Shown in pieces: positions 52,371 through 61,476 of a DNA stretch of 64,000 nucleotides. Position numbers and translations under genes: made by a program. This DNA comes from Streptomyces sp. NBC_01465. Its GTDB lineage: Bacteria; Actinomycetota; Actinomycetes; Streptomycetales; Streptomycetaceae. The notes below the pieces were generated by a model. The model searched no databases and was not told the DNA's origin. It saw only the letters and a program-made list of their open reading frames with translations. The stretch spans positions 5,146,001 to 5,210,000 of the forward strand of contig NZ_CP109467.1 of the NCBI RefSeq assembly GCF_036227325.1, given 5' to 3'. Position 1 is the first letter of the stretch. Each line of letters begins with the position of its first letter.

Positions 52371-54101
52371 TCACTTGGCGCACACCGACTTGTCTGCTTC
52401 TACTCGCTGAATGTCCTCCGGCGCCTTCGTCGGAGCAGCGATCGGTGTTCCCGCGGTCTTGAAGTCCGCGCCGAGCGTGAGCGTCATCGGCGTACGGCCG
52501 ACCGAGTCCTTGGTGTCCGGCTTGAGCGCCGAGGCGGGCAGACCCATGATGTCCGCCAGCTTGCGGGCCTGGTCGGCCTGGTTCGGTCCGTACGTCAGCG
52601 TCGTCTTGGTGACCTTCGACGGCGAGTTGCCGTCGTTGCTCGACTTCAGCACGCCCTCGGTGTTCTGCAGCCAGGTCAGCGTCGCGGACGCCGATCCGGG
52701 AGGCGCGGTGCTGTTGAGGATCCGCACCCGTACGTCGGAGGCCTTGGCCTGCGTCCCCTTGAGGAGCGCGTCCTGGGCCTTCTTGGAGGCGCTCGCCTTC
52801 TGCTTGACCTCGGTGAGCGAGACGTCCTCGCGCATCATCGCGAACAGCGGATCGGCCTGGGCCGGCTTGACGATGACCGTCTTGTGGATCTTACCGTCGG
52901 CGGGGTTGTCCAGGACGGGGAGCGTGGTGAAGGTGATGTTCTTGGTGTCGACCTTCTTCAGCTCCATGCCGAGGTCCTTGAGCTTGCCGACACTCTTGAT
53001 CGCGGAGTCGACCGTCAGGGCCTTCGTCGCGGCGTCCGCCAGGCCGTACAGCTTGGTGGGGTTGGTGAGTATGTTGTCGGACTTCATCTTGCGGATCAGC
53101 GAGCTCAGGAACTGCTGCTGGAGCTCGATGCGGCTGAGGTCGCCGCCGAAGCCGACCGAGTGGCGGGTACGGACGAACGCGAGTGCCTGCTCGCCCTTCA
53201 CGTTGTGGGGGCCCGCCGTGAGATTGAGGTGCGAGTCCGGGTCGTTGATGTTCTTGGCCAGGCAGATGTCGACTCCGCCGACCGCGGTGGAGAGCGTCTT
53301 GACCGCGTTGAAGTCGGCCATCATGAAGTGGTCGACCTGGATGCCCGTTATGGCCTTGACCGTGCGCATGGTGCAGCCGGGGTCGCGGCCGTCCTGGCCG
53401 AGACTGGTGTTGAACCGGACGTTCTTCGTGCCCGGGATGGTCTTGGTGGAGCCGTCCTCCTGCTTGGTGGGGCAGTCGGGGACGTCCGTGATCAGGTCGC
53501 GCGGGATGGACATCGCGGTGGCGTTCGTACGGTCCTTGGAAAGGTGGAAGAGGATATTCGTGTCGGCGTGGCCGACGCTCCCCTTGTCCCCGTAACCGCC
53601 GTTGCCCGAACCGGTCCGCTTGTCCGTGCCGATCACCAGGATGTTGAGCGCCTCGTCCTTCTTCAGGCTGCCGGTGCCGGCGTTGCCGACGTCGACGCTG
53701 GAGATATTGCCGGCGAGGTGCTTGTAGACCAGATAGACACCGACGGATCCGGCGACGACGACGAAGGCCATCACCCCGCCGATCCACAGCAGAGCCTTCT
53801 TCTTGCCCGACTTCTTCGGCTTGGCCTTGCGGCGCCCGGAGTTCTGCGGCGGACCGCCATTGCCGCTGCCGCCCGAACCGCGCTGCCCGGCACGCCGGCT
53901 GCGCTGCGGAGGCACATCGCGGCGGTCCGACGGAGCCGCCGGATTCGCCGTCGGGGTCCGCGGGGCCGATGGCCTCGGAACACGCGCCGATTGCGGTGCG
54001 GAGGGGTTCAGTCGCAGTTCGTAATTGCCGGTATTCGGGTTGAGCACCCACTGGTCTGCGGGGTCGATGTCGTCCGCCCGCCCACGGCCTTGCGCATCCA
54101 C
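52371..54101 (-). CDS. LCP family protein 4 with LytR_C domain
   Basis: 576 residues from GTG 54101, which fits the start VDAQGRGRADDIDPADQWVL. A long Pro/Arg-rich cytoplasmic segment (about 1-115), membrane helix (LWIGGVMAFVVVAGSVGVYL), LCP domain (ILVIGTDKRTGSGNGGYGDK, HLSKDRTNATAMSIPRDLIT, VDICLAKNINDPDSHLNL, LAFVRTRHSVGFGGDLSRIE) and LytR_C at about 450-560 (VRILNSTAPPGSASATLTWL). The cytoplasmic DDIDPADQWVLNPNTGNYEL region looks conserved and may bind a partner. GGAGGA is 11 nt upstream of the start. Confidence 0.92.
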   Translation of the reverse strand: MDAQGRGRADDIDPADQWVLNPNTGNYELRLNPSAPQSARVPRPSAPRTPTANPAAPSDRRDVPPQRSRRAGQRGSGGSGNGGPPQNSGRRKAKPKKSGKKKALLWIGGVMAFVVVAGSVGVYLVYKHLAGNISSVDVGNAGTGSLKKDEALNILVIGTDKRTGSGNGGYGDKGSVGHADTNILFHLSKDRTNATAMSIPRDLITDVPDCPTKQEDGSTKTIPGTKNVRFNTSLGQDGRDPGCTMRTVKAITGIQVDHFMMADFNAVKTLSTAVGGVDICLAKNINDPDSHLNLTAGPHNVKGEQALAFVRTRHSVGFGGDLSRIELQQQFLSSLIRKMKSDNILTNPTKLYGLADAATKALTVDSAIKSVGKLKDLGMELKKVDTKNITFTTLPVLDNPADGKIHKTVIVKPAQADPLFAMMREDVSLTEVKQKASASKKAQDALLKGTQAKASDVRVRILNSTAPPGSASATLTWLQNTEGVLKSSNDGNSPSKVTKTTLTYGPNQADQARKLADIMGLPASALKPDTKDSVGRTPMTLTLGADFKTAGTPIAAPTKAPEDIQRVEADKSVCAK

Positions 54102-54322
54102 GGTTGCTTGAGTCCTCCGTCGGGTGCCACCTGAAGCGCCTCCCCCCAGGCGCCTGGCAATCGGTCCAGCGGTGCACGGCCTTGTCGGTCGCATGCACCG
54201 GATCGCGTCACACTATCTGCCCGCTCGCAGATCGGGCGACGGCCGTGAGATATTCCACGTCGCTTACAACCGGGCAATACGCCCAATTCCCTTGCCGGGG
54301 TGGGTTTACCTTGGGGTCCGCT

Positions 54323-55639
54323 TTACCCGCACATGCCGACCGCGGCACTCGTTCCGTGGAAAGTGGGCCCTGGTCGGGGGGCCCTGCGGCCCGGCTTTTC
54401 GTCGCCCGACCAGTCGCCGTCGTACGCGTATTCGTCCTCGCTGTATTCGCCGTCCGACGAGCCGTCGTCCGAGGAGTAGTCCGCGGAGTCGTCGCCGGAG
54501 GCCGCGTCGGTGGCCGGGGGAGTGGGGCTCACCTTGATGGGGACGTCCGTACGCAGCTGCGCGAAGAGGTTCTCCGCGTCGGGCTCGACGAGCTGGTCGC
54601 GGTTCGCGTCGTAGGCGTACGACTCCCGGGGCAGCGTCAGGAACTGCACCTGGTCAGTGGGGATGTCGCGCACCCTGCGCGTCAGGTCGTAGAGGTCCTT
54701 CAGGGAGTCCAGGCCCGGGTCGGTGGTGAGCGACTTGGTGGCCGCGTCGAGGACGGGCAGCAGCCGTGTCGGGTTCAGGAGTACGCCGCTGGACTGCACC
54801 TTCTTCACCAGAGCGCCGAGGAACTGCTGCTGGCGCCCCATGCGTTCGGTGTCGCTGCCGTTGCCGATGCTGTGCCGTGCCCGTACGAAACCGAGCGCCT
54901 GCTCCCCGCGCAGCGTCTGGCGCCCGGCCGGGAGCTTCAGATGCGCCTCGGTGTCGTTGATGGGCTTGGTGAGGCAGATCTCGACGCCGTCGACGGCGTC
55001 CACCATGTCCTTGAAGCCGTTGAAGTCGATGACCATCTGGTGGTCGATGCGGATTCCGGTGAGCTTCTCGACCGTACGGATGGTGCAGGCGGTGCCGCCG
55101 AACTCGAACGCCCAGTTGAACTGGGCGAATTGAGGCTCACTGAGCGTGTTGTCCGCTTTGTGGCAGGCGGGGATCTGCACCATCAGGTCGCGCGGGATCG
55201 ACATGGCCGTCGCCCGCTGCCGGTCCGCCGACAGATGCAGCAGGATCGTGGTGTCCGAGCGCTGGGTGCCCTCGTCCCTGCCGTACTTCTTGTTGCTGCC
55301 GGAGCGCGAGTCGGAGCCGATGAGCAGGATGTTCTGCGCGTTGACGACGAGCGGGGTCGGCCGCTCCTTCTCGTACGCGCGGAGCTCCTCGGCGGCGGTG
55401 AGGTCGGTCTTGATGTTCGCGTCGAGCTTGTCGTAGTACCACCAGCCGGCCCCGGCCCCCGCCAGCACGACGAGCGAGACCCCGGCCGCCGTCCAGCGCA
55501 GCCAGTGCCGCTTCTTGCGCCGGGCCGGGGGAGCGGATGGCGCGACGGCGGGCGTCTCGGAGGCGGTGTCCGCCTCTTCGGCCTGCGGCGTCTCGTCGTC
55601 CCCGGGCGTCCCCGCGCTGTCGGTCACGTCTGCGTCCAT
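54323..55639 (-). CDS. LCP family protein 5 with acidic C-terminal tail
   Basis: 438 residues from ATG 55639; GTG 55627, with AGGGATGG upstream, is an equally possible start. Acidic N-terminus, membrane helix (WTAAGVSLVVLAGAGAGWWY), LCP domain (ILLIGSDSRSGSNKKYGRDE, LHLSADRQRATAMSIPRDLM, FNWAFEFGGTACTIRTVEKL, LGFVRARHSIGNGSDTERMG). LytR_C is absent. It is replaced by a Ser/Asp/Glu/Tyr-rich tail of about 40 residues (DDSADYSSDDGSSDGEYSED), then a Pro/Gly/Arg-rich end. Extracellular ligase for wall polymers. Confidence 0.9.
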   Translation of the reverse strand: MDADVTDSAGTPGDDETPQAEEADTASETPAVAPSAPPARRKKRHWLRWTAAGVSLVVLAGAGAGWWYYDKLDANIKTDLTAAEELRAYEKERPTPLVVNAQNILLIGSDSRSGSNKKYGRDEGTQRSDTTILLHLSADRQRATAMSIPRDLMVQIPACHKADNTLSEPQFAQFNWAFEFGGTACTIRTVEKLTGIRIDHQMVIDFNGFKDMVDAVDGVEICLTKPINDTEAHLKLPAGRQTLRGEQALGFVRARHSIGNGSDTERMGRQQQFLGALVKKVQSSGVLLNPTRLLPVLDAATKSLTTDPGLDSLKDLYDLTRRVRDIPTDQVQFLTLPRESYAYDANRDQLVEPDAENLFAQLRTDVPIKVSPTPPATDAASGDDSADYSSDDGSSDGEYSEDEYAYDGDWSGDEKPGRRAPRPGPTFHGTSAAVGMCG

Positions 55640-55738
55640 CCCTCGCTGCGTCGGCGGTCTCGGCGGCGGAGCGGCTGCCCCCTGCTTCCGATCATGCAGC
55701 GGAGTGGGCGAGCGGGCCCGGGGAGCCCGCTCAGGGTG

Positions 55739-55770
55739 GGCCGTACGGGTGGACGGAAGCCCGTACGGCC
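55739..55770 (-). terminator. Terminator of the AMP-ligase-like gene
   Basis: GGCCGTACGGG (55739-55749) / CCCGTACGGCC (55760-55770), 10-nt loop, 8 bp beyond the stop on the minus strand. Confidence 0.7.
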
Positions 55771-55778
55771 GGAATCGC

Positions 55779-56531
55779 CTACGCGGCGGTGTGCGTGACC
55801 CGCTCGCTCTCGGTCCGCTTCGCCAGTCCGTCCGCGCCGAGCTCGCCGAGGTGGCGGCAGAGGACGACGGACGCGCCCGCGGCCAGCGGGGCGAAGAGCC
55901 CGGCGGAGAGTCCGTCCCAGGTGTCGTAGGTACGTCCCGAGAGCAGCCGGGACCCGGCGGAGAGGCCGAGCGCGTCGGCGTCCGCACGGGCCCGCGCGAC
56001 CAGCTCGGCCGCCGTGAGCTCGACGCCGCCGACCGAGAGCGCGGGCGCGTCCGGGTCCACCGGGGCGTACGGCGCGAAGCGGTCGCCCTGGCTCGGTACC
56101 TCGACGGCGTAGTCCGCGAAGCCGGCGGGCGGCTGCGGGAAGCGCCCGCCGAGCGGCCGCAGCGCGAGCGCGACGCGCTCGCCGCGGCAGGCGCTCGCCG
56201 CCTCCAGGGTGTCGGGCCCGCTGACGACGAGGTCCGCCTTCGCGGGGTCGCCGCCGACGTCCGCGACCACGCCCACCGACGCGCACGCCAGCAGCCAGAC
56301 CGCGCTCTGCCAGTGCGCGGGCAGCAGCAGCGCGAGCCGGTCGCCGGGCTCGGCGCCGAGGTCGCCCTGCAGCAGATTGGCGGTCTTGGACACCCAATTG
56401 GCGAAGGTGGCCACCGAGAGTTCCACGCGCTCGCCGGTGGCGTCGTCGTAGAAGGTGACGAGGGGGCGGGCCGGGTCCGCGGCGAGGGCAGATCGCAGCA
56501 GGTCGGCGGGGGTGCGGTCGCTGGCGTTCAT
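55779..56531 (-). CDS. Short AMP-binding-enzyme-like protein (TIGR03089 type)
   Basis: 250 residues from ATG 56531. It resembles the N-terminal part of ANL adenylating enzymes: RPLVTFYDDATGERVELSVA, TFANWVSKTANLLQGDLGAE, GDRLALLLPAHWQSAVWLLA, and LFAPLAAGASVVLCRH. The phosphate-binding loop (STGTTG-like) and the C-terminal catalytic domain are missing; full enzymes are about 500 residues. This length is normal for an actinobacterial family seen next to wall genes, so it is not a broken gene. Function unknown; catalytic adenylation is doubtful. Divergent from the amidase gene. Confidence 0.72.
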   Translation of the reverse strand: MNASDRTPADLLRSALAADPARPLVTFYDDATGERVELSVATFANWVSKTANLLQGDLGAEPGDRLALLLPAHWQSAVWLLACASVGVVADVGGDPAKADLVVSGPDTLEAASACRGERVALALRPLGGRFPQPPAGFADYAVEVPSQGDRFAPYAPVDPDAPALSVGGVELTAAELVARARADADALGLSAGSRLLSGRTYDTWDGLSAGLFAPLAAGASVVLCRHLGELGADGLAKRTESERVTHTAA

Positions 56532-56649
56532 GGGCGCCAAGCGTACGCGGCGCGGGAGGCGGGGCCCGCTCGGCGGGAGGCCGGATCGTCCGACGGACCG
56601 TCAGTTCCCGTATGGACAGAAATGTCTGACTATGTTCATGATCCTGTGC

Positions 56650-57936
56650 ATGCGTGCTCTTCTTCCTGCCTCGGTCGCTGTCGTGTGCGCCGCGGCCCTC
56701 GCCGTCCCCCTCTCCGCCACCGCCACCGCGGATACCGCGGCCCCGGACCTCCCCGGCTCCACCCAGTCTTTGGCGCTGGCCCCGCTCTCCGCCGGCCGGT
56801 CCCTCGGTCCCGCGCAAGGTCTGCCCGAGCGCGATGTGCAGCCCTTCTCGCTGGTCGGCGTCGTCTGGGACGACGTGGCCACCGAACTGCAGGGCACGGT
56901 TCAGGTCCGTACCCGCGCCACCGGATCCACCGCCTGGTCCGGCTGGCAGCGCGTCGAGACCCACAACCACGAGCACGCCGCCGACCCCGGAACCGAGGAG
57001 CAGGCCTCCAGCACGGTCCGCGGCTCCACCGCCCCCCTCTGGGTCGGCGACAGCGACGGCGTGGAGGTACGGGTCCGGCCCGAGACCGGCGTACGCGCCG
57101 CGGCCCCGCTCCCCAAGGGCCTGCGCCTGGAACTGGTCGACCCGGGCGAGGACCCGGGATCCGCCACCGACACCGAGGGTCCGCGCGCCACGTCCCTGAG
57201 CGCGGAGGACGCCGCGAGCTCCGCGGTCAACGCCGAGCTCGCCCCGCTCGGCGCCGCCGAGATCCCGGCGCTGAGCAAGAAGGACGCCGAGGCGGAGGCC
57301 GAGAGCCTCTCGGGAGGCGTCGCGCGCCCCTTCGTAGGCCCGCGGCCGCGCATCATCACCCGCAAGGGCTGGGGCGCCGACGAAAAGCTCCGCGAGCGCG
57401 ACTTCGCGTACACGAAGGTGGTGAAGGCGGCCTTCGTGCACCACAGCGCGTCCGGCAACGGCTACCGCTGTGCGCAGGCCCCCTCCGTCCTTCGCAGTAT
57501 TTACCGCTACCACGTCAAGAGCAGCGGATGGCGTGACATCGGCTACAACTTCGCCGTCGACAAGTGCGGAAACATCTACGAAGGCCGGGCAGGCGGTGTG
57601 GCCAAGCCGGTCATGGGCGCGCACACTCTCGGTTTCAACACCAACAGCATGGGTGTCGCGGTGCTCGGCACCTTCACCGACTCCCCGCCGCCCGCCGCCG
57701 CCGTCAACGCCGTCGCCCGCCTCACGGCCTGGAAACTCGGCCTCTTCGGAGCCAATCCGGCCGGGAAGACGTCTCTCGTCTCCGGGGGCGGCAATCTCTA
57801 CAAGAAGGGGAGGAAGGTCTCGCTGAACGTCATCTCGGGACACCGTGACGGATTCGCCACGGAGTGCCCCGGGGGCCGTCTCTACAAGAAGCTCGGCAGC
57901 GCACGCCACTCCTCGGCCCACTACCAGGGCCGCTGA
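56650..57936 (+). CDS. Secreted peptidoglycan recognition protein / N-acetylmuramoyl-L-alanine amidase
   Basis: 428 residues from ATG 56650; ATG 56632 or 56638 in the same frame are alternatives. Signal peptide RALLPASVAVVCAAALAVPL. A ~200-residue Ala/Glu-rich N-terminal part precedes the PGRP domain from about residue 230. Zinc ligands are His in AAFVHHSASGNGY, His in VISGHRDGF and Cys in TECPGG. The catalytic Tyr region is GYNFAVDKCGNIYEGR, and GAHTLGFNTNSMGVAVLGTF follows. Cleaves the lactyl-peptide bond in peptidoglycan. It lies among wall-polymer ligases and probably acts in wall turnover. Confidence 0.9.
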   Translation: MRALLPASVAVVCAAALAVPLSATATADTAAPDLPGSTQSLALAPLSAGRSLGPAQGLPERDVQPFSLVGVVWDDVATELQGTVQVRTRATGSTAWSGWQRVETHNHEHAADPGTEEQASSTVRGSTAPLWVGDSDGVEVRVRPETGVRAAAPLPKGLRLELVDPGEDPGSATDTEGPRATSLSAEDAASSAVNAELAPLGAAEIPALSKKDAEAEAESLSGGVARPFVGPRPRIITRKGWGADEKLRERDFAYTKVVKAAFVHHSASGNGYRCAQAPSVLRSIYRYHVKSSGWRDIGYNFAVDKCGNIYEGRAGGVAKPVMGAHTLGFNTNSMGVAVLGTFTDSPPPAAAVNAVARLTAWKLGLFGANPAGKTSLVSGGGNLYKKGRKVSLNVISGHRDGFATECPGGRLYKKLGSARHSSAHYQGR

Positions 57937-58017
57937 GCGCCGGTACAGCTCTTCACACTATGCCTACACTGACCGACCGTAATCCGGCCGGTCCCAGCAG
58001 GAAGCAGAGACGACACG

Positions 58018-59100
58018 GTGACTGAAGCGATCCTCCTGGTCGGCGGCAAGGGTACGAGGCTGCGACCGCTCACGGTCAACACCCCCAAGCCCATGGTCCC
58101 GGCAGCGGGCGTCCCGTTCCTCACCCACCAGCTGGCGCGGGCCCGTGCGGCCGGCGTCGACCACATCGTCCTCGCCACCTCCTACCTCGCCGAGGTCTTC
58201 GAGCCGCACTTCGGCGACGGCTCGTCGCTCGGGCTGCACCTCGAGTACGTCACCGAGGAGGAGCCCCTCGGCACGGGCGGCGCGATCCGCAACGTCGCGT
58301 CCCGCCTCCGCTCGGCCCCCGACGAGCCGGTCCTGATCTTCAACGGCGACATCCTCACGGGCCTGGACATCGAGGCGCTGGTGGAGACGCACACCACCAG
58401 CGGCGCCGACGTCTCCCTCCACCTCACCCGCGTCGAGGACCCGCGCGCGTTCGGTCTGGTCCCGACGGACGCGACGGGCCGGGTGACGGCGTTCCTCGAA
58501 AAGCCGCAGACCCCCGAGGAGATCGTCACCGACCAGATCAACGCGGGCGCGTACGTCTTCCGCCGCTCGGTCATCGACACGATTCCCGCGGGCCGCCCGG
58601 TCTCGGTGGAGCGCGAGACGTTCCCCGACCTCCTGGCCTCGGGCGCGCACCTCCAGGGGATGGTCGACTCCACGTACTGGCTGGACCTGGGCACCCCCCA
58701 GGCTTTCGTACGCGGCTCCGCCGACCTCGTTCAGGGCCGCGCCCCGTCCCCGGCGGTTCCGGGCCGCTGCGGCGACCGCCTGGTCCTGGCCACGGCGACG
58801 GTCGCGCCGGACGCCAAGCTGACGGACGGCACAGTGATCGGCGAGGGCGCAGTGGTGGCGGAGGGCGCGCGTATCTCCGGCTCCACGATCCTCGACGGCG
58901 CGGTGGTCGGCCCCGGCGCGGTAATCACGGACTCTCTGGTCGGGGTGGGCGCGCGCATCGGCGCCCGTACGGTCCTGTCGGAAGCCGTGATCGGCGACGG
59001 CGCCCGGGTCGGCGCGGACAACGAGCTGCGAGACGGCATCCGCATCTGGTGCGACGCGGTCCTCCCGGACGCATCGGTCCGCTTCTCGTCCGACCAGTAG
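58018..59100 (+). CDS. manC: NDP-sugar pyrophosphorylase, mannose-1-phosphate guanylyltransferase-like
   Basis: 360 residues. LLVGGKGTRLRPLTVNTPKP is the nucleotide signature; LIFNGDILTG (metal Asp), FLEKP, NAGAYVFRRS and STYWLDLGTP follow. Then comes a left-handed beta-helix of hexapeptide repeats (about 265-350). Likely makes GDP-mannose for lipid-linked mannose and protein glycosylation. The guanylyl specificity is inferred from family and remembered synteny; a glucose-1-phosphate thymidylyl or uridylyl role is not excluded. GTG start with AGAGACG upstream. Confidence 0.85.
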   Translation: MTEAILLVGGKGTRLRPLTVNTPKPMVPAAGVPFLTHQLARARAAGVDHIVLATSYLAEVFEPHFGDGSSLGLHLEYVTEEEPLGTGGAIRNVASRLRSAPDEPVLIFNGDILTGLDIEALVETHTTSGADVSLHLTRVEDPRAFGLVPTDATGRVTAFLEKPQTPEEIVTDQINAGAYVFRRSVIDTIPAGRPVSVERETFPDLLASGAHLQGMVDSTYWLDLGTPQAFVRGSADLVQGRAPSPAVPGRCGDRLVLATATVAPDAKLTDGTVIGEGAVVAEGARISGSTILDGAVVGPGAVITDSLVGVGARIGARTVLSEAVIGDGARVGADNELRDGIRIWCDAVLPDASVRFSSDQ

Positions 59101-59124
59101 CCCGACCCCAGTAGCCTCGGTGGG

Positions 59125-60015
59125 GTGTCCGGACGCTTCCCGGTCGGCAGCCCCACCGACCTCACCCTCATCCTCGGCCCGCTGCGGCGCGGCCCGGGCG
59201 ACCCGACCTGCCGCATCGAACGCGACGGCACGGTCTGGCGCGTCTCGCGTACGCCCAAAGGCCCGGCGACACTCCGGGTCGACCCGTCCGGCGCGGAGGT
59301 GTGGGGCCCGGGAGCGGACTGGATGCGGGCCCAACTCCCGTCGTTCCTGGGCGAGTTGGACGACCCGTCCACCTTCGTCGCCCACCACCGCCTGGTGGCG
59401 GAATCGGCGCGCAGAGCCCCGTCCCTGCGTCTGACGCGCACAGGCCTGGTGATGGAGTCGCTGATCCCGTCGATCCTCGAACAGAAGGTGACGACGGACG
59501 AGGCGTACCGAGCGTGGCGCCTGCTGGTCCGCAAGTACGGCGAGGAGGCCCCGGGCCCGGCCCCCGCAGGCATGCACGTGATCCCGACGGCCCGCACCTG
59601 GTCCCTGATCCCGTCCTGGGAGTGGCACAAGGCGGGCGTGGACGACAAACGGGCGGCGACGATCCTGCGAGCGGTAAGGGTGGCGCCCCGCCTGGAGCAG
59701 GCGGCGTCGATGTCTCCGGAAGCGGCAGCGGCGCGCCTCCAACTGATCCCCGGCATCGGCCCGTGGACGACGGCGGAGGTCCTGCAGCGAGCACTGGGAG
59801 CCCCCGACGCGATCACCACGGGCGACCTGCACCTCCCGAACATCATCGGCTACGCGCTGACGGGAGCGCACAGATCGACGGACGAGGAGATGCTGCACCT
59901 CCTGGCTCCGTACGAGGGCCACCGCCACAGAGCGGCCCGCCTGATCCTCCTGACGGGCCGAACACCCCCGCGGCGCCAGCCGAAGATGCCGGTGGCGAAC
60001 ATCGCAAGCCTCTGA
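59125..60015 (+). CDS. AlkA-type DNA-3-methyladenine glycosylase (HhH-GPD)
   Basis: 296 residues. The HhH motif LQLIPGIGPWTTAEVLQRAL (about residues 208-227) is followed by the catalytic Asp in AITTGDLHLPN. An N-terminal beta-domain (LILGPLRRGPGDPTCRIERD) and ESLIPSILEQKVTTDEAYRA match the AlkA family. Removes alkylated bases from DNA. GTG start 24 bp after manC, so it may be co-transcribed. Confidence 0.9.
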   Translation: MSGRFPVGSPTDLTLILGPLRRGPGDPTCRIERDGTVWRVSRTPKGPATLRVDPSGAEVWGPGADWMRAQLPSFLGELDDPSTFVAHHRLVAESARRAPSLRLTRTGLVMESLIPSILEQKVTTDEAYRAWRLLVRKYGEEAPGPAPAGMHVIPTARTWSLIPSWEWHKAGVDDKRAATILRAVRVAPRLEQAASMSPEAAAARLQLIPGIGPWTTAEVLQRALGAPDAITTGDLHLPNIIGYALTGAHRSTDEEMLHLLAPYEGHRHRAARLILLTGRTPPRRQPKMPVANIASL

Positions 60016-60029
60016 GCTGCATCAGCCAA

Positions 60030-60118
60030 ATCAAGCCCCTCCGGCGATTGAGGAGCGGGGGTCCGGGGGCGGAGCCCGCCGAAAGGCGGGGCCAGGGGGG
60101 TCTGGGGCTCCGCCCCAG
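60030..60118 (+). repeat. Streptomyces intergenic repeat, copy 2, with terminator-like hairpins
   Basis: ATCAAGCCCCTCCGGCGATT...GGA (60030-60054) matches the element at 41117. It is followed by CCCGCC-gaaa-GGCGGG (60075-60090) and CTGGGGC-tcc-GCCCCAG (60102-60118, then TTTC). The block probably terminates the AlkA gene and the convergent fbiB gene. Confidence 0.7.
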
Positions 60119-60177
60119 TTTCGGGAAGGGGCGGGATCGGGGACCTGCTCCGCGCAGCGGCACCCCCAGGCCAACCC

Positions 60178-61476
60178 CTACCGGACCTCGACGAAGTCCC
60201 CCGCATCACGCCCAGCCCGCTCCTTCGCAGGCCCAGCCGGATGCCCCACCGCAACGGCCCCCATCGGATCCCACCCCTCAGGCAGCCCCAACACATCCCG
60301 CACAACATCCCGACAGAACATGGTCGAAGAAACCCAGGCAGACCCCAGCCGCTCACCCGCCAGCGCCACCAAAAAGTTCTGCACGCCGGCCCCCATGGCG
60401 ACGACGAACATCTCCCGCTCAGCAGCATCCCGCCGCGCATCCCCATACGTATGGGAGCCGTCCATCACAAGACAAGGCACAACCAAATAGGGCGCCCGCC
60501 GCAGCACATCCCCCCGCCGCACCCGCTTACCCACAGACTCCTCGGACTTCCCGTCCCCCCGAAGATCCGCAACCCACGCATCCCGCATCGCATCAAGCAG
60601 CCGCCCCCGAGCCTCCTCCGACTCAACAAGAACAAACCGCCAAGGCGTCGTGTGATGCGGCGCCGGCGCGGTGACAGCCGCAGCCACAGCCCGCCGCACC
60701 GCACCCCCGTCCACCGCCTCGTCGGTGAACTCCCGCACGGTCCGCCGCAGCGTCACCGCTTCCCGTACGGCTTCCGAAGTCCCCAGCCGGAACATGTCAT
60801 CAGCAGCAACACGCACCATGTCCCGAGCGGCGCCCCCGCCCTCACCCACGACATGCCCAAGCCCCCGCACGACAGCAACGGGCAACCCCTCGGCCTTGCC
60901 CTTGACCAAATCCCCCGCAGCAGCGAGCTCATCAGCAGTCGCGACAACAGTGGCGCTCAACGGATTCCCGTACGCATCCACCCCGCCCCGCAGATCATCG
61001 AGCACCCGAACCCCCGCGGCCCCGATGGCCACATCGGTCAGCCCGTTCCGCCAGGGCCGCCCAAAGGTGTCGGTGACTACAACCCCGACCTCAACCCCCA
61101 ACAATTCCCGCAACCCGTCCCGAATCCCCCGAGCCGAAGCATCCGCATCCTCGGGCAGCAACAGCACAGTCCCCGCAGGCGTGTTGGAGGCATCAACCCC
61201 CGCGGCCGCCATGACAAGCCCCTGCCGGTTCTCCACGATCCGCAGCGTCCCGCGCCGCGCGACGACGCGCACGGTCTCCGCATCAATGGCGGCCTCACGG
61301 TCCTCAGCAGCGACAACGCGCCCCTCGGCCTTGCTCACGATCTTCGACGTAACGAGAACGACGTCCCCGTCCATCAGCTCAGGAGCCGCCCCGGCGATGA
61401 GCTTCGCCAGATCGTCCCCGCCCTGCACCTCGGGCAGCCCGGGAACGGCCCACACCCGGAATTCGGGGGAGCTCAC
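60178..61476 (-). CDS. fbiB: Bifunctional coenzyme F420-0:L-glutamate ligase / FMN-reductase-like FbiB
   Basis: 432 residues from GTG 61476. The CofE domain (about 1-245) has [53 protein letters not shown], and [20 protein letters not shown]. The second domain (about 250-425) is nitroreductase-like ([37 protein letters not shown]). This fusion is the actinobacterial FbiB, which adds glutamates to F420-0 and reduces dehydro-F420-0. Start overlaps the fbiA stop as GTGA. Confidence 0.95.
   Translation of the reverse strand: MSSPEFRVWAVPGLPEVQGGDDLAKLIAGAAPELMDGDVVLVTSKIVSKAEGRVVAAEDREAAIDAETVRVVARRGTLRIVENRQGLVMAAAGVDASNTPAGTVLLLPEDADASARGIRDGLRELLGVEVGVVVTDTFGRPWRNGLTDVAIGAAGVRVLDDLRGGVDAYGNPLSATVVATADELAAAGDLVKGKAEGLPVAVVRGLGHVVGEGGGAARDMVRVAADDMFRLGTSEAVREAVTLRRTVREFTDEAVDGGAVRRAVAAAVTAPAPHHTTPWRFVLVESEEARGRLLDAMRDAWVADLRGDGKSEESVGKRVRRGDVLRRAPYLVVPCLVMDGSHTYGDARRDAAEREMFVVAMGAGVQNFLVALAGERLGSAWVSSTMFCRDVVRDVLGLPEGWDPMGAVAVGHPAGPAKERAGRDAGDFVEVR

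Noticed and set aside
55624..57921. 765-codon minus-strand open frame
   Set aside because: Antisense to the PGRP amidase and in the wrong frame for the AMP-ligase-like gene; composition is that of a high-GC shadow.
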